DNA from: GWC2-45-44 sp041661665 | GTDB taxonomy: Bacteria; Planctomycetota; Phycisphaerae; Sedimentisphaerales; UBA12454 | Direction: 5' to 3' | NCBI GenBank assembly: GCA_041661665.1 | Contig: JBAZTW010000016.1 | Coordinates: forward strand, 1-46,339 | Length of the DNA: 46,339 bases | Part shown: positions 32,301-38,689 of the stretch, piece after piece | How positions within the stretch are numbered: position 1 is the first letter of the stretch | How the letters are laid out: every line of letters starts with the position of its first letter | The notes under the pieces: generated by a model | Database searches by the model: none | The model's input: only the letters and a program-made list of their open reading frames with translations | Told to the model about the DNA's origin: nothing | Position numbers and translations under genes: made by a program

Positions 32301-33073
32301 TTGTTCTTCCCGATAATATCACCTCGACAAGAGCGGAGTTCACGTTGGAGTTATGTTTGAAACACGATTCAGAAACGCTTGGCACAAACGACTACAAGCT
32401 TTTAATTGCATCGAAAGAATGGGCAAAAGGAAGTTTAGCCATTCAAAAAAGTATTTCACTGACTACGCAAAATAAAAACATTATCGATTATCTGAAAATG
32501 GGCAACATCAAATTGACAAATCAGGGTGACGCAAACAATGGTTCATCACTTATCATCGCCTGCCAAAAAGCTCCGAAATACGGAACGCCAAGAGCCGCTG
32601 CTCTGCTGAAAAATGTTTTCGATGGCGGAAAACTTGTTTTACTCGAAACAGGAAACGCCAACGAATTTTTGCCGCCGTGCCCAAAGAATACAGACTCAAA
32701 TGATAAAAGCATAAAACCTTTTAGTACGAATGTTGAGTTTGCAAACATCGAAAAGCCTAACCATATCTTATTTGACGGCCTGCAGAGACAGGATATGAGA
32801 TGGTGGAATGGAAATGGTTCAAGTCCGGAACTATGCAAAAGCAGTTATGAAATAGATGACATTTGCCACTTGGATGTGCTTTTAGAACATATCCTGATTC
32901 ACGGATATGAATGGAAACCATTTACATATCCTATGTTTATTGTGAATTACGGGAAAGGCCAAATACTCGTCAGTGAACTTTGTACGTCGGTATGTCAAAG
33001 CGACCCTCTGGCTGGGAAAATGCTTAGCAACATAGTCAAATGGGCTTCAATCAAGGAAAGACTTGCAAAATGA
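29360..33073 (+). CDS. Secreted glycoside hydrolase family 2-like protein with N-terminal LamG/DUF1080-like domain
   Basis: This 1237-residue exported enzyme probably hydrolyses beta-galactosides, beta-glucuronides or a related polysaccharide side chain. A signal peptide covers residues 1-21. Residues about 24-205 resemble a concanavalin-like DUF1080/LamG fold (GGKWQIRANAFEG, WTDYQVTLKAKC, AIALGGNYHLCSFDDVKI). A GH2 sugar-binding domain starts near 255 (SLNGNWLF), followed by an Ig-like domain and a TIM barrel. Likely acid/base Glu690 sits in TVGNEF, preceded by NHPSIVIW, and likely nucleophile Glu811 in MSQEAS. The C-terminal 200 residues (LLKNVFDGGKLVLLE) look like a GATase-like domain as in some large beta-galactosidases. 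The ATG has AGGA upstream. Substrate is unknown. Confidence 0.85.
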   Translation: MKIFYSFVFILVLTLVTGSYSKTLLNSDFNADANGWTLEYGGKWQIRANAFEGKTSSVWAGDKNWTDYQVTLKAKCLEGGDEGQIWLSFRYQDEWNRYAIAIRGGLLDDAALFRYQKTSSPKPSVSFPPSVGCPLTVPLGFNFKTNTWYDIKIEISGPQIKVWIGDVAQPQIDYVDKTPLTNGAIALGGNYHLCSFDDVKIIEISDEMNREAQRVKDSQQAKTQTLLEQKEDKRIEQRKNYKAVEISKISSSGRTEISLNGNWLFMPQQNMLQNAKPYSPQYSDSDWHIIAVPNFWNQIAWWFSGGMEYIAAYQYDEIRRTNEYTFDYGATKNAWYRQWLTIPESAKNRRLILKFDASASVTTVYVNGARIGDHVGMFAPFEFDITEFVKFGDRNLIAVLVSEGARKEIANPDEVAGVAVTMSITNEMLNSLPKGISSSQATTADYRTKGLPRLNGIWQPVTLLVTEQVVIKDVFFKPDLKGADIEITLHNPEKSDFTGVVKIAVAGEHITKDISAAPGKTSLVSIRINVVNPKLWTPQTPNLYPLQVDIVKGNKIMDSYSCDVGFRTFAVKDGKYYLNGRPYWLGGGNMPPHGLRPNDAELANKFFKLMHDGNQMITRSTCSPLTPVWANAADKQGVAVSLEGTWPWLALQGKPMPEKVLLEAWVNEMLALVKQLRNHPSIVIWTVGNEFQYHPDYHKKGFKNFWQPIQEDRPDDFADPDAAYLKKMRVLNDLVQKIRTLDPTRPVCLWSSYIRDKDVYERILKPNGIDDGNITDPHLYLGWYQPSVFQDIQYGGKYVPPYIGQAIMSQEASTGYPNGDNGSPVRKYIPMYVPQAWIGSDAFEHRNPQIFLNYNALITKEWMEDVRRSRKTAGWIAFCNTCWFKYPSFSKHIEPYPAYYEIKKSLQPVLISLDQRDRHYYQGAKFSGSLVVVNDDLMGRDFSKLKCFIDLKNQENVSVWKKEVPLNDCSYYGKSITQFNFVLPDNITSTRAEFTLELCLKHDSETLGTNDYKLLIASKEWAKGSLAIQKSISLTTQNKNIIDYLKMGNIKLTNQGDANNGSSLIIACQKAPKYGTPRAAALLKNVFDGGKLVLLETGNANEFLPPCPKNTDSNDKSIKPFSTNVEFANIEKPNHILFDGLQRQDMRWWNGNGSSPELCKSSYEIDDICHLDVLLEHILIHGYEWKPFTYPMFIVNYGKGQILVSELCTSVCQSDPLAGKMLSNIVKWASIKERLAK

Positions 33074-33171
33074 TAAACTACGAATGGATAAAAACTATTA
33101 TAGAAAGTGGAAACTCTGTTCCTATGTAAAACAAATGCAACTAACTTTTTAAAAAAAAAGTGTTATGAAAA

Positions 33172-33245
33172 TACGCCCGAGGGGATTCGAACCTCTGACC
33201 TTCGGTTTAGGAAACCGACGCTCTATCCAACTGAGCTACGAGCGC
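33172..33245 (-). tRNA. tRNA-Arg (anticodon CCT)
   Basis: The minus strand folds as a full cloverleaf: acceptor GCGCTCG/CGGGCGT, D-stem GCTC/GAGC, anticodon stem TCGGT/ACCGA with loop TTCCTAA (anticodon CCT, reads AGG), and a T-arm with TTCGAAT loop. The T-stem AGAGG/CCCCT has one A-C mismatch, and the acceptor has two G-U pairs. CCA is not encoded. A run of nine T lies about 15 nt downstream on the minus strand. Confidence 0.95.
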
Positions 33246-33353
33246 GTGTATTATAAGTGGTTGCAGTATAACAACTTCCTGCTTATGCTGTCAAACATTT
33301 TCAGTGCCCCCATTGGTAAATAGAAATATGTTGTCGAACGGATGTTTTCATGG

Positions 33354-33394
33354 AAAAAATCAGCCAGACTGCCGCAACCTAATGGGCAGCCTGG
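33354..33394 (-). terminator. Terminator for the small minus-strand gene
   Basis: On the minus strand CCAGGCTGCC (33394-33385) pairs with GGCAGTCTGG (33373-33364), ten pairs with one G-U, followed by CTGA and six T (33359-33354). It lies between the 43-residue gene and tRNA-Arg and supports a real transcript from that strand. Confidence 0.75.
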
Positions 33395-33437
33395 CCTTAT
33401 AAGGAGGAGGAAGAATTTGTTGATCCCGGTCAGTATC

Positions 33438-33569
33438 CTACTTGTCGGACTTTTCCTTTGCCTGGCTATCGGTTACTTTTTCTTTTTTTATTTTGCAGGC
33501 ATCACGAACCTGTTCCACCAAACGTGTAGCAATTATTTCAATATCTTTGCGGACAGCGTCTTCTTTCAT
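33438..33569 (-). CDS. Small charged protein of 43 residues, unknown
   Basis: The function is not recognised. The reading frame runs from ATG 33569 to TAG 33438 on the minus strand and starts MKEDAVRKDIEIIATRLVEQ. AAGG lies 8 nt before the ATG. Residues 3-30 would form one amphipathic helix, and the rest is Lys/Asp/Glu-rich. A good terminator follows about 45 nt downstream (33394-33354). The overlapping plus-strand frame (33342-33611) is hydrophobic because it is the complement of this charged sequence, and it is less likely to be real. Evidence for coding is the combination of start site, composition and terminator. Confidence 0.5.
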   Translation of the reverse strand: MKEDAVRKDIEIIATRLVEQVRDACKIKKEKVTDSQAKEKSDK

Positions 33570-33704
33570 AATTCATACCTTAAAAATATCAGCCTAATCA
33601 ACTGTATATAGTTAAGTCGTTCCTGATGGGGAAAATGTTGATGATAAAATTTATTTATTTTATAGGGACAAAATAGGTGTTTTATGTTTTCATATACTGT
33701 TTTG

Positions 33705-33733
33705 TTGAAATTTGGGATAATTGTTTGTATAAT
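33705..33733 (+). promoter_or_regulatory. Promoter of the sigma/anti-sigma operon
   Basis: TTGAAA (33705-33710) and a consensus TATAAT (33728-33733) are 17 bp apart. This is a strong match to a housekeeping sigma-70 promoter; transcription would start near 33740, about 84 nt before the sigma factor gene. Confidence 0.65.
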
Positions 33734-33823
33734 CAGGGTTTCAAGGCTTGTTGATATTGAGATTTTATGTGTTTTACCGGTAATAAAAGCTGCAATTAAA
33801 AATTTTGTTGTGATTTTTTAAAA

Positions 33824-34387
33824 ATGTTATCTACAAATTGCCATTCAAAAACGACATCTACAAGGAGCGTAGACAAAGCCCAGAAAGTTTTTGAGGAATA
33901 TGGGAGCTTTATAAGAAAGGCTATCCGATTTCATCTGGGCAATGTGCCGGAAGCGGAGGATTTGTATCAGGATATGTTTTTGTTTTTAGTTTCAAGGCCT
34001 TTGCCCGAAGACGTTAGAAATGTTCCAGGATTCCTATATCGTGTGATTACTACATATATAATAGATAGATTTAGGCATGAAACTCGTATAAAAGCTCATG
34101 TCAACGAATATATTCAGGGCAAGGAGCGGGAGGCTGTGAAAACTGCTAAACCATCTTTGACTGAGATAACGGCAGAAGAGAAATGTGAAAAAATGTTTGA
34201 AATAGTTCAAAAAAAATTGTCGAGAAACGAGGCGTTGGCCATTACACTAAGATACAAACACGATCTGGATATTAGCCAAACCGCCGATAAGATGGGAATT
34301 AAACCGCGATCTGTAAGCCGTTGTTTATCTACGGGTATTGGTAAACTCCGTCGTATTACAAAAAGTAAAGGCAAGGAAAATATATGA
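33824..34387 (+). CDS. ECF-type RNA polymerase sigma factor
   Basis: This 187-residue member of the sigma-70 family directs RNA polymerase to a special promoter set. Region 2 is visible around residues 18-75 (EEYGSFIRKAIRFHLGN, EAEDLYQDMFLFL, FLYRVITTYIIDRFR). Region 4, near 125-178, has the helix-turn-helix LDISQTADKMGIKPRSVSRCLSTGIGKLR. The ATG lacks a clear Shine-Dalgarno sequence; no better in-frame start follows. Its stop overlaps the start of the next gene by four bases (ATGA), so the pair is translationally coupled, the usual sigma/anti-sigma arrangement. The signal it answers is unknown. Confidence 0.88.
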   Translation: MLSTNCHSKTTSTRSVDKAQKVFEEYGSFIRKAIRFHLGNVPEAEDLYQDMFLFLVSRPLPEDVRNVPGFLYRVITTYIIDRFRHETRIKAHVNEYIQGKEREAVKTAKPSLTEITAEEKCEKMFEIVQKKLSRNEALAITLRYKHDLDISQTADKMGIKPRSVSRCLSTGIGKLRRITKSKGKENI

Positions 34388-35745
34388 AATTTGCAGGTGC
34401 AAAAACAAGTTGTGAGCAGGCAAGTGTTTTTTATTATGATTACATTAACGGCGATTTAGATAATGCAGAACCTTCGATATTCTCTCATATAAAAGAATGC
34501 GCGTTTTGCAGCAGCGAAATTGAAAGATTGAAAGAACTTTTAGTTGAAACCACCGACCAAACTGCAAATGGCACAGTAAGCCGGAAAAATAAACTTATAA
34601 CAACAATTCTTGCATCGCATTTTCATCTTGCCGACAAAGAAGTTACCTGTGGGATTGCGAAACAATTTATGTCAAGTCTTGCCAGTCCGCTGACTGATAT
34701 CAGAGTTGCCACTCCGATTACCGCTCATATCGAGAACTGCCCATTATGCAGGCATGACCTTGATGTTATTTGCGGGCTTAAATTAACAGATGAGCAGTTG
34801 ACCCGTTTGGGGCGAGTTATAACCATCCAGACATTGGGACATAATCAGGATATTTCGTCTGAGGAGATTGATTTGCTCAAAACAATAGGGGTTGATAATA
34901 ATACGCTGAACGTATTGAAACAAATACTTGAACGTCAGGAGTCCGGCATTGTTACAGAGTACATAACACGAAAAGAAACCAGTATATCCGGCCGCAATGC
35001 CCCAACTAAACATAATAACAACGTCAGGATACACAATAATAGTCAGGCCGGCGGTTATAATCGTGTCAGAAAATTGGTAAAGCCTCTGGCGACTATAGCA
35101 GCTTTAATTTTTGCTGCAACCTGGCTTTTTGTTGGAACATTTGCTAATGCAATTGAATATGACGATATCTATAATGCTATCAGCAGGATGCAAAATATTT
35201 GTCTTATGACCGGAGAGTTCACAACCAACGAGCCGACGCAGAAGGTATGGATATCAAACACTCTGAATGTCAAACTGTTTCACTCCGGCAATCACTGGAT
35301 GCTTTGGGATATTCAAAATAAAATCAAAAAAACACAAATTACGGGGTCGGATTCTTCCGAGGTTGGCAATCTCAATGATGCAGATATTGCAAGTATTAAG
35401 CAAACGATGAATATTCCTTTGGGGGTACTGCCGTTTCAGCGATACTCTTCTCTGCCGAATAAGTATAGCTGGAAATTGTCTGCAGATGATAAGGTCGCCT
35501 TACAAATTCGCAACACCTGCATTTACGATTTGTTATGGGTGGACAAAACAGCCAATGACAGTTCAATCCATTACAAGTGGCGTGCCTATATAGACAAAGA
35601 CACTATGCTGCCAAAAAGAGTAGAAAATTGGCGAAAACAATCTGCCGCCTCGCAGTATGAATTAACAGGCTGGACAAACATAACGTATCCAACCACGCAG
35701 GAAGTGAAATACTTGATTGGTTCTATCGCCTTTACTGGGAAATGA
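34384..35745 (+). CDS. Membrane anti-sigma factor with tandem zinc-binding motifs
   Basis: This protein of 453 residues very likely holds the upstream sigma factor inactive at the inner membrane. Two ZAS-like motifs are seen in the cytoplasmic part: Cys10...His35-x3-Cys39-x2-Cys42 and Cys89...His115-x3-Cys119-x2-Cys122, with near-equal spacing of the first ligand (25 and 26 residues). A single membrane segment lies at about 233-254 (KPLATIAALIFAATWLFVGT). The outer domain of about 200 residues has a faint LolA/MucB-like look and would be the sensor. The last 14 bases overlap the converging pseudopilin gene. The tandem arrangement suggests duplication or a two-domain clamp. Confidence 0.82.
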   Translation: MKFAGAKTSCEQASVFYYDYINGDLDNAEPSIFSHIKECAFCSSEIERLKELLVETTDQTANGTVSRKNKLITTILASHFHLADKEVTCGIAKQFMSSLASPLTDIRVATPITAHIENCPLCRHDLDVICGLKLTDEQLTRLGRVITIQTLGHNQDISSEEIDLLKTIGVDNNTLNVLKQILERQESGIVTEYITRKETSISGRNAPTKHNNNVRIHNNSQAGGYNRVRKLVKPLATIAALIFAATWLFVGTFANAIEYDDIYNAISRMQNICLMTGEFTTNEPTQKVWISNTLNVKLFHSGNHWMLWDIQNKIKKTQITGSDSSEVGNLNDADIASIKQTMNIPLGVLPFQRYSSLPNKYSWKLSADDKVALQIRNTCIYDLLWVDKTANDSSIHYKWRAYIDKDTMLPKRVENWRKQSAASQYELTGWTNITYPTTQEVKYLIGSIAFTGK

Positions 35746-36547
35746 TTTTATTAGGCAGCCAGGTATTATAAATAGCTGAAGACATATTTTCTTTAGGCAC
35801 AAATAATTCTTCCGCCCTTAGTCGCTTGGTATGGCCATCAGCATAACCGATATTAACGGTTTTTCTTAAATGCCGACCATTGATAGCATCATTCTTATGT
35901 TCTTGGTATAATACTCTTTGAGAATTCGCCTTAATGCCCGGCACATAAAATGACGGTTCTCTTTTCTTATTTTCGTAAGCTCGGACTTCCGCATCGGTTG
36001 CCCCCTGCCAGCTTGTCAGACTGTAACCACTATCAACTATCAGCAATTTACTTTCCGGCCTTGAAATTTTGGAGACGCTAAGAGGTTTACCGACATATTC
36101 TCCGCCGGACGAGCTCAGAGTGTTGACATCTTTACATATTGCCCGGTTAACCCCATAATTACCGCATAAAATATTAGGTTTTAAGGAAATATCTTTCACG
36201 CATCTTGATGGACACCATAGCACACGGTTGTCTGACTTTGCCGCGTCAAAGGTATAGCCCAAAAATTGAAACCACCACTTGCCTGATTTGTCGAAAGAAG
36301 GAATCCCCGCACAACTCGCTGAGTAATTTGCTAATGTAGTATCATCATTAACCCCGTATGGAAAAATGCCGTTTTGATTCTCATATAATGTCAATGAAAC
36401 CTGAATTTGCCTTATATTTGAGGTGCAAATTACAGCCCTTGCCTGTAATCGTGCCCCCTGCAAAACGGGCATAAGTATCGCCATAAGCAATGCGATTATG
36501 GCAATTACGACAAGCAACTCAACAAGGGTAAAAGCAAAACGTCTCAT
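35732..36547 (-). CDS. Type II secretion pseudopilin-like protein, PVC type
   Basis: This 271-residue protein has a class III prepilin leader: MRRFA followed by FTLVELLVVIAIIALLMAI, with Glu at +5 and Ala rather than Gly at -1. After the helix come the segments ICTSNIRQI and, near the end, IGYADGHTKRL, a mark of planctomycete pseudopilin-like proteins of the GspG/H-X9-DG kind. Such proteins are numerous in Planctomycetes and their function is mostly unproven; they may be substrates or minor parts of a type II-like pilus. It is oriented with the two genes upstream but separated from them by 425 bases and a hairpin. Confidence 0.88.
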   Translation of the reverse strand: MRRFAFTLVELLVVIAIIALLMAILMPVLQGARLQARAVICTSNIRQIQVSLTLYENQNGIFPYGVNDDTTLANYSASCAGIPSFDKSGKWWFQFLGYTFDAAKSDNRVLWCPSRCVKDISLKPNILCGNYGVNRAICKDVNTLSSSGGEYVGKPLSVSKISRPESKLLIVDSGYSLTSWQGATDAEVRAYENKKREPSFYVPGIKANSQRVLYQEHKNDAINGRHLRKTVNIGYADGHTKRLRAEELFVPKENMSSAIYNTWLPNKIISQ

Positions 36548-36972
36548 AGTTTGCCTATTTTATCGTAAATTGACCAAAAGTAAAGGAGTGGCATAAATTT
36601 TTTAGAAAAAAGTTTTTTTTAATCAACATTTATCCTGCCAAAATCGACATACCATAGGAAACCGCATCCGCCGAGGCGTATGGGAACTGCAATCGGAGGG
36701 CGTTGATTTATACGGCCGTTTCAAAGGGAATTGTTCCGGTCGAATGTCAAAATAGGCACAGAACGATTTAGTTCTGTGCCTGTCCTCCTTTTGGTGGATA
36801 GTTTGGGGTTGACAAATAAAACGTGAGGCTGCGTTACCCTGTGTGGGTTGCGACACCGGCTGTGATCGCAGGTTCCGTGGCCTCTGTTTTTTATCAATGG
36901 TGAAAGTGAATGAGCAGACGATACACTTCTCAACTCGTCGGGAACGGTTAGTTGCTGTGGTAACCGCAGATT
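36548..36972. other. Intergenic region with a strong hairpin
   Basis: No gene with a start site is supported. The only clear structure is the hairpin at 36755-36780 (listed separately). A 127-codon minus-strand frame (36623-37006) overlaps the end of the C39-like gene in another frame and has no family resemblance or ribosome binding site. A strong SD-like word (AAAGGAGG on the minus strand, about 36784-36791) has no start codon in range. Confidence 0.5.
36755..36780 (-). terminator. Hairpin terminator after the C39-like gene
   Basis: GGCACAGAAC (36755-36764) and GTTCTGTGCC (36771-36780) form a perfect 10-bp stem with a 6-base loop. On the minus strand TATTTTG follows, a short U-tract. It lies about 190 bases after the stop of the C39-like gene and before the pseudopilin gene. 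Confidence 0.6.
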
Positions 36973-38649
36973 TTATTGGCAGGCGCGGATGAGGTGTTGA
37001 CGCCAATTTCCAATAAGTCCACAGCTGCCTGGATAATAGGGGTCTTCACCACACAACGCAGACAGGCTGCCAGTTAGCGCCGTACCTCTGCATTCTCCTC
37101 CATTTACATCCTCTTCGCAGCCATGACGAGTGTACCAAATCGTATATCTGCCAGTACACGGTATAAGAAGACTCCAGCCTTCCTGACAGAGCTCATAATC
37201 GTACTCCTGGAGCAAATCTGTACAGGAGTATTGTGTACTGGTCGCTCCAACTATGTCTGCCAGGTCATTATCTGAAATATCAGTATAGTTCTCCTGTATG
37301 GTTATCGATTTATCTGAAACAAATAAAACAACTGTGTTTGTGTCTATTCCTGCGGAAATAAATTTTTCAAGCGGAATATCGTAACATAATCTATTGCCTG
37401 CCATATCTATAACCCACACGTTATCGTTTTCTATGTGACTGAAGACGACGTAATGTTTTCCCCATGGCAGGTATAGTATTGGTTTATAATCTGTCAACCC
37501 GTTTAATTTCCGGACATTTATTCTTGCCGCCAGACATTGCAACCCCATACCGCTTGCGAACGTCTGCATATCCAGCAGACTGGTACCCTCTCTGGATGTG
37601 TTGGCCAGTACCGCAAGGTTATTATCGGCGACATTGGTACCCAGTGATTCTATTACATATTTTAAGGCTGAAGTGGCACAATTTCGATTATATTTGCTAT
37701 CAGACTGTTTTATAGCCGCTAATTTTTTCTCGACCAAATTTTGAGTGTTAATCATAGGCGAATACCGGCAGAACAACGAAACGTCCGAACCGGAGCGATA
37801 CTCTATCTGTGTGTCCTGCTCATAAGAAACAACAAAAGCGGCATCTCTTGGATTTTCGGTGTTTATATTATCGAATACCCAGTAATCATAAGAAATCAGC
37901 TTTCCAGAGTTTTGACAATCCGAATATCTTTCAATAAGAATCGTGGTAGGAATCCATCGTCCGCCTTTCAATACATAATTTGAGTATTCCTGTGAAATAC
38001 AGGATTTGTCGGCGGAACTGCTGATTACATTCTGCACCACAGCATAGTCTTTCGCCTTGTCTAATATCATAGACAGCTTTATGCCAGTAGAATTCTTTAT
38101 AGTTAGACGAATAGATGGCTGTCCATTACTTTCTATCTCGGCTGCATCAATTTCATTGTTGATCAATTTGTTATACGCATAGAATCCATACCCCCATGGG
38201 ATAATTCCGGCAGTCAGGCAGCCTGTTGCCGTTGGCGGCGTATCTGTAAGATTATCGGTCGAAATTGCCGATTTGGATTGTTTGAAATACATATTGTATC
38301 TTTGACCATCCCAAACATATACGTTTTTTTCGTTTAGATACGAATCTGTCCCTGCCTGAGATTCTGATTGTCCCTCAACAGCGTCAGAAACAACATCAAT
38401 TTTCCAGTTAAATCTGTTTCCATCATATTTGATTGACTCGGTGGATTTTATCGTTCGCTTTTCCGCCATATTAAACGATTCATGAGTTGCCTCTATCATA
38501 CCTTGTGGAATCCACGCCCAGCGAGGAACACTTGTCAGATGGCTGAGAATTTGTATGGTTTCGCTCCTGTCCAATGTTCTGTCCGCAAAAAGCGATGGCG
38601 ACATCACAAAAACCAAAGTCAATAACATTGCGATAATTTTGCTGTTCAT
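36973..38649 (-). CDS. Secreted C39-peptidase-like protein with LolA-like N-terminal region and Cys-rich tail
   Basis: This exported protein has 558 residues and a signal peptide at 1-22. Residues about 60-300 are beta-rich and resemble LolA-like domains (YDGNRFNWKIDVV, VYVWDGQRYNMYFKQ). A papain-fold C39 domain follows, with Cys324 in NCATSAL, His399 in GKHYVVF and Asp415 in VIDMAG; the 16-residue His-Asp spacing fits the family. C39 peptidases normally cleave Gly-Gly leaders of bacteriocin-like peptides. The last 80 residues hold eight cysteines and a GG pair (DVNGGECRG). AAGG precedes the ATG. It lies 40 bases after the cohesin/dockerin-like gene, so the two probably share a transcript. 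The catalytic assignment is by eye; the natural substrate is unknown. Confidence 0.78.
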   Translation of the reverse strand: MNSKIIAMLLTLVFVMSPSLFADRTLDRSETIQILSHLTSVPRWAWIPQGMIEATHESFNMAEKRTIKSTESIKYDGNRFNWKIDVVSDAVEGQSESQAGTDSYLNEKNVYVWDGQRYNMYFKQSKSAISTDNLTDTPPTATGCLTAGIIPWGYGFYAYNKLINNEIDAAEIESNGQPSIRLTIKNSTGIKLSMILDKAKDYAVVQNVISSSADKSCISQEYSNYVLKGGRWIPTTILIERYSDCQNSGKLISYDYWVFDNINTENPRDAAFVVSYEQDTQIEYRSGSDVSLFCRYSPMINTQNLVEKKLAAIKQSDSKYNRNCATSALKYVIESLGTNVADNNLAVLANTSREGTSLLDMQTFASGMGLQCLAARINVRKLNGLTDYKPILYLPWGKHYVVFSHIENDNVWVIDMAGNRLCYDIPLEKFISAGIDTNTVVLFVSDKSITIQENYTDISDNDLADIVGATSTQYSCTDLLQEYDYELCQEGWSLLIPCTGRYTIWYTRHGCEEDVNGGECRGTALTGSLSALCGEDPYYPGSCGLIGNWRQHLIRACQ

Positions 38650-38689
38650 AACATAAACCTTTTAAAATTTTTTATTAAATTACAGGCTT

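Noticed and set aside
33342..33611. 89-codon plus-strand hydrophobic frame
   Set aside because: Its hydrophobic run is the complement of a charged minus-strand frame that has a ribosome site and a terminator; a GGAGGAGG word inside has only TTG codons after it.
36623..37006. 127-codon minus-strand frame between the C39-like and pseudopilin genes
   Set aside because: It begins inside the C39-like gene in another frame, has no ribosome site, and crosses a perfect terminator-like hairpin.
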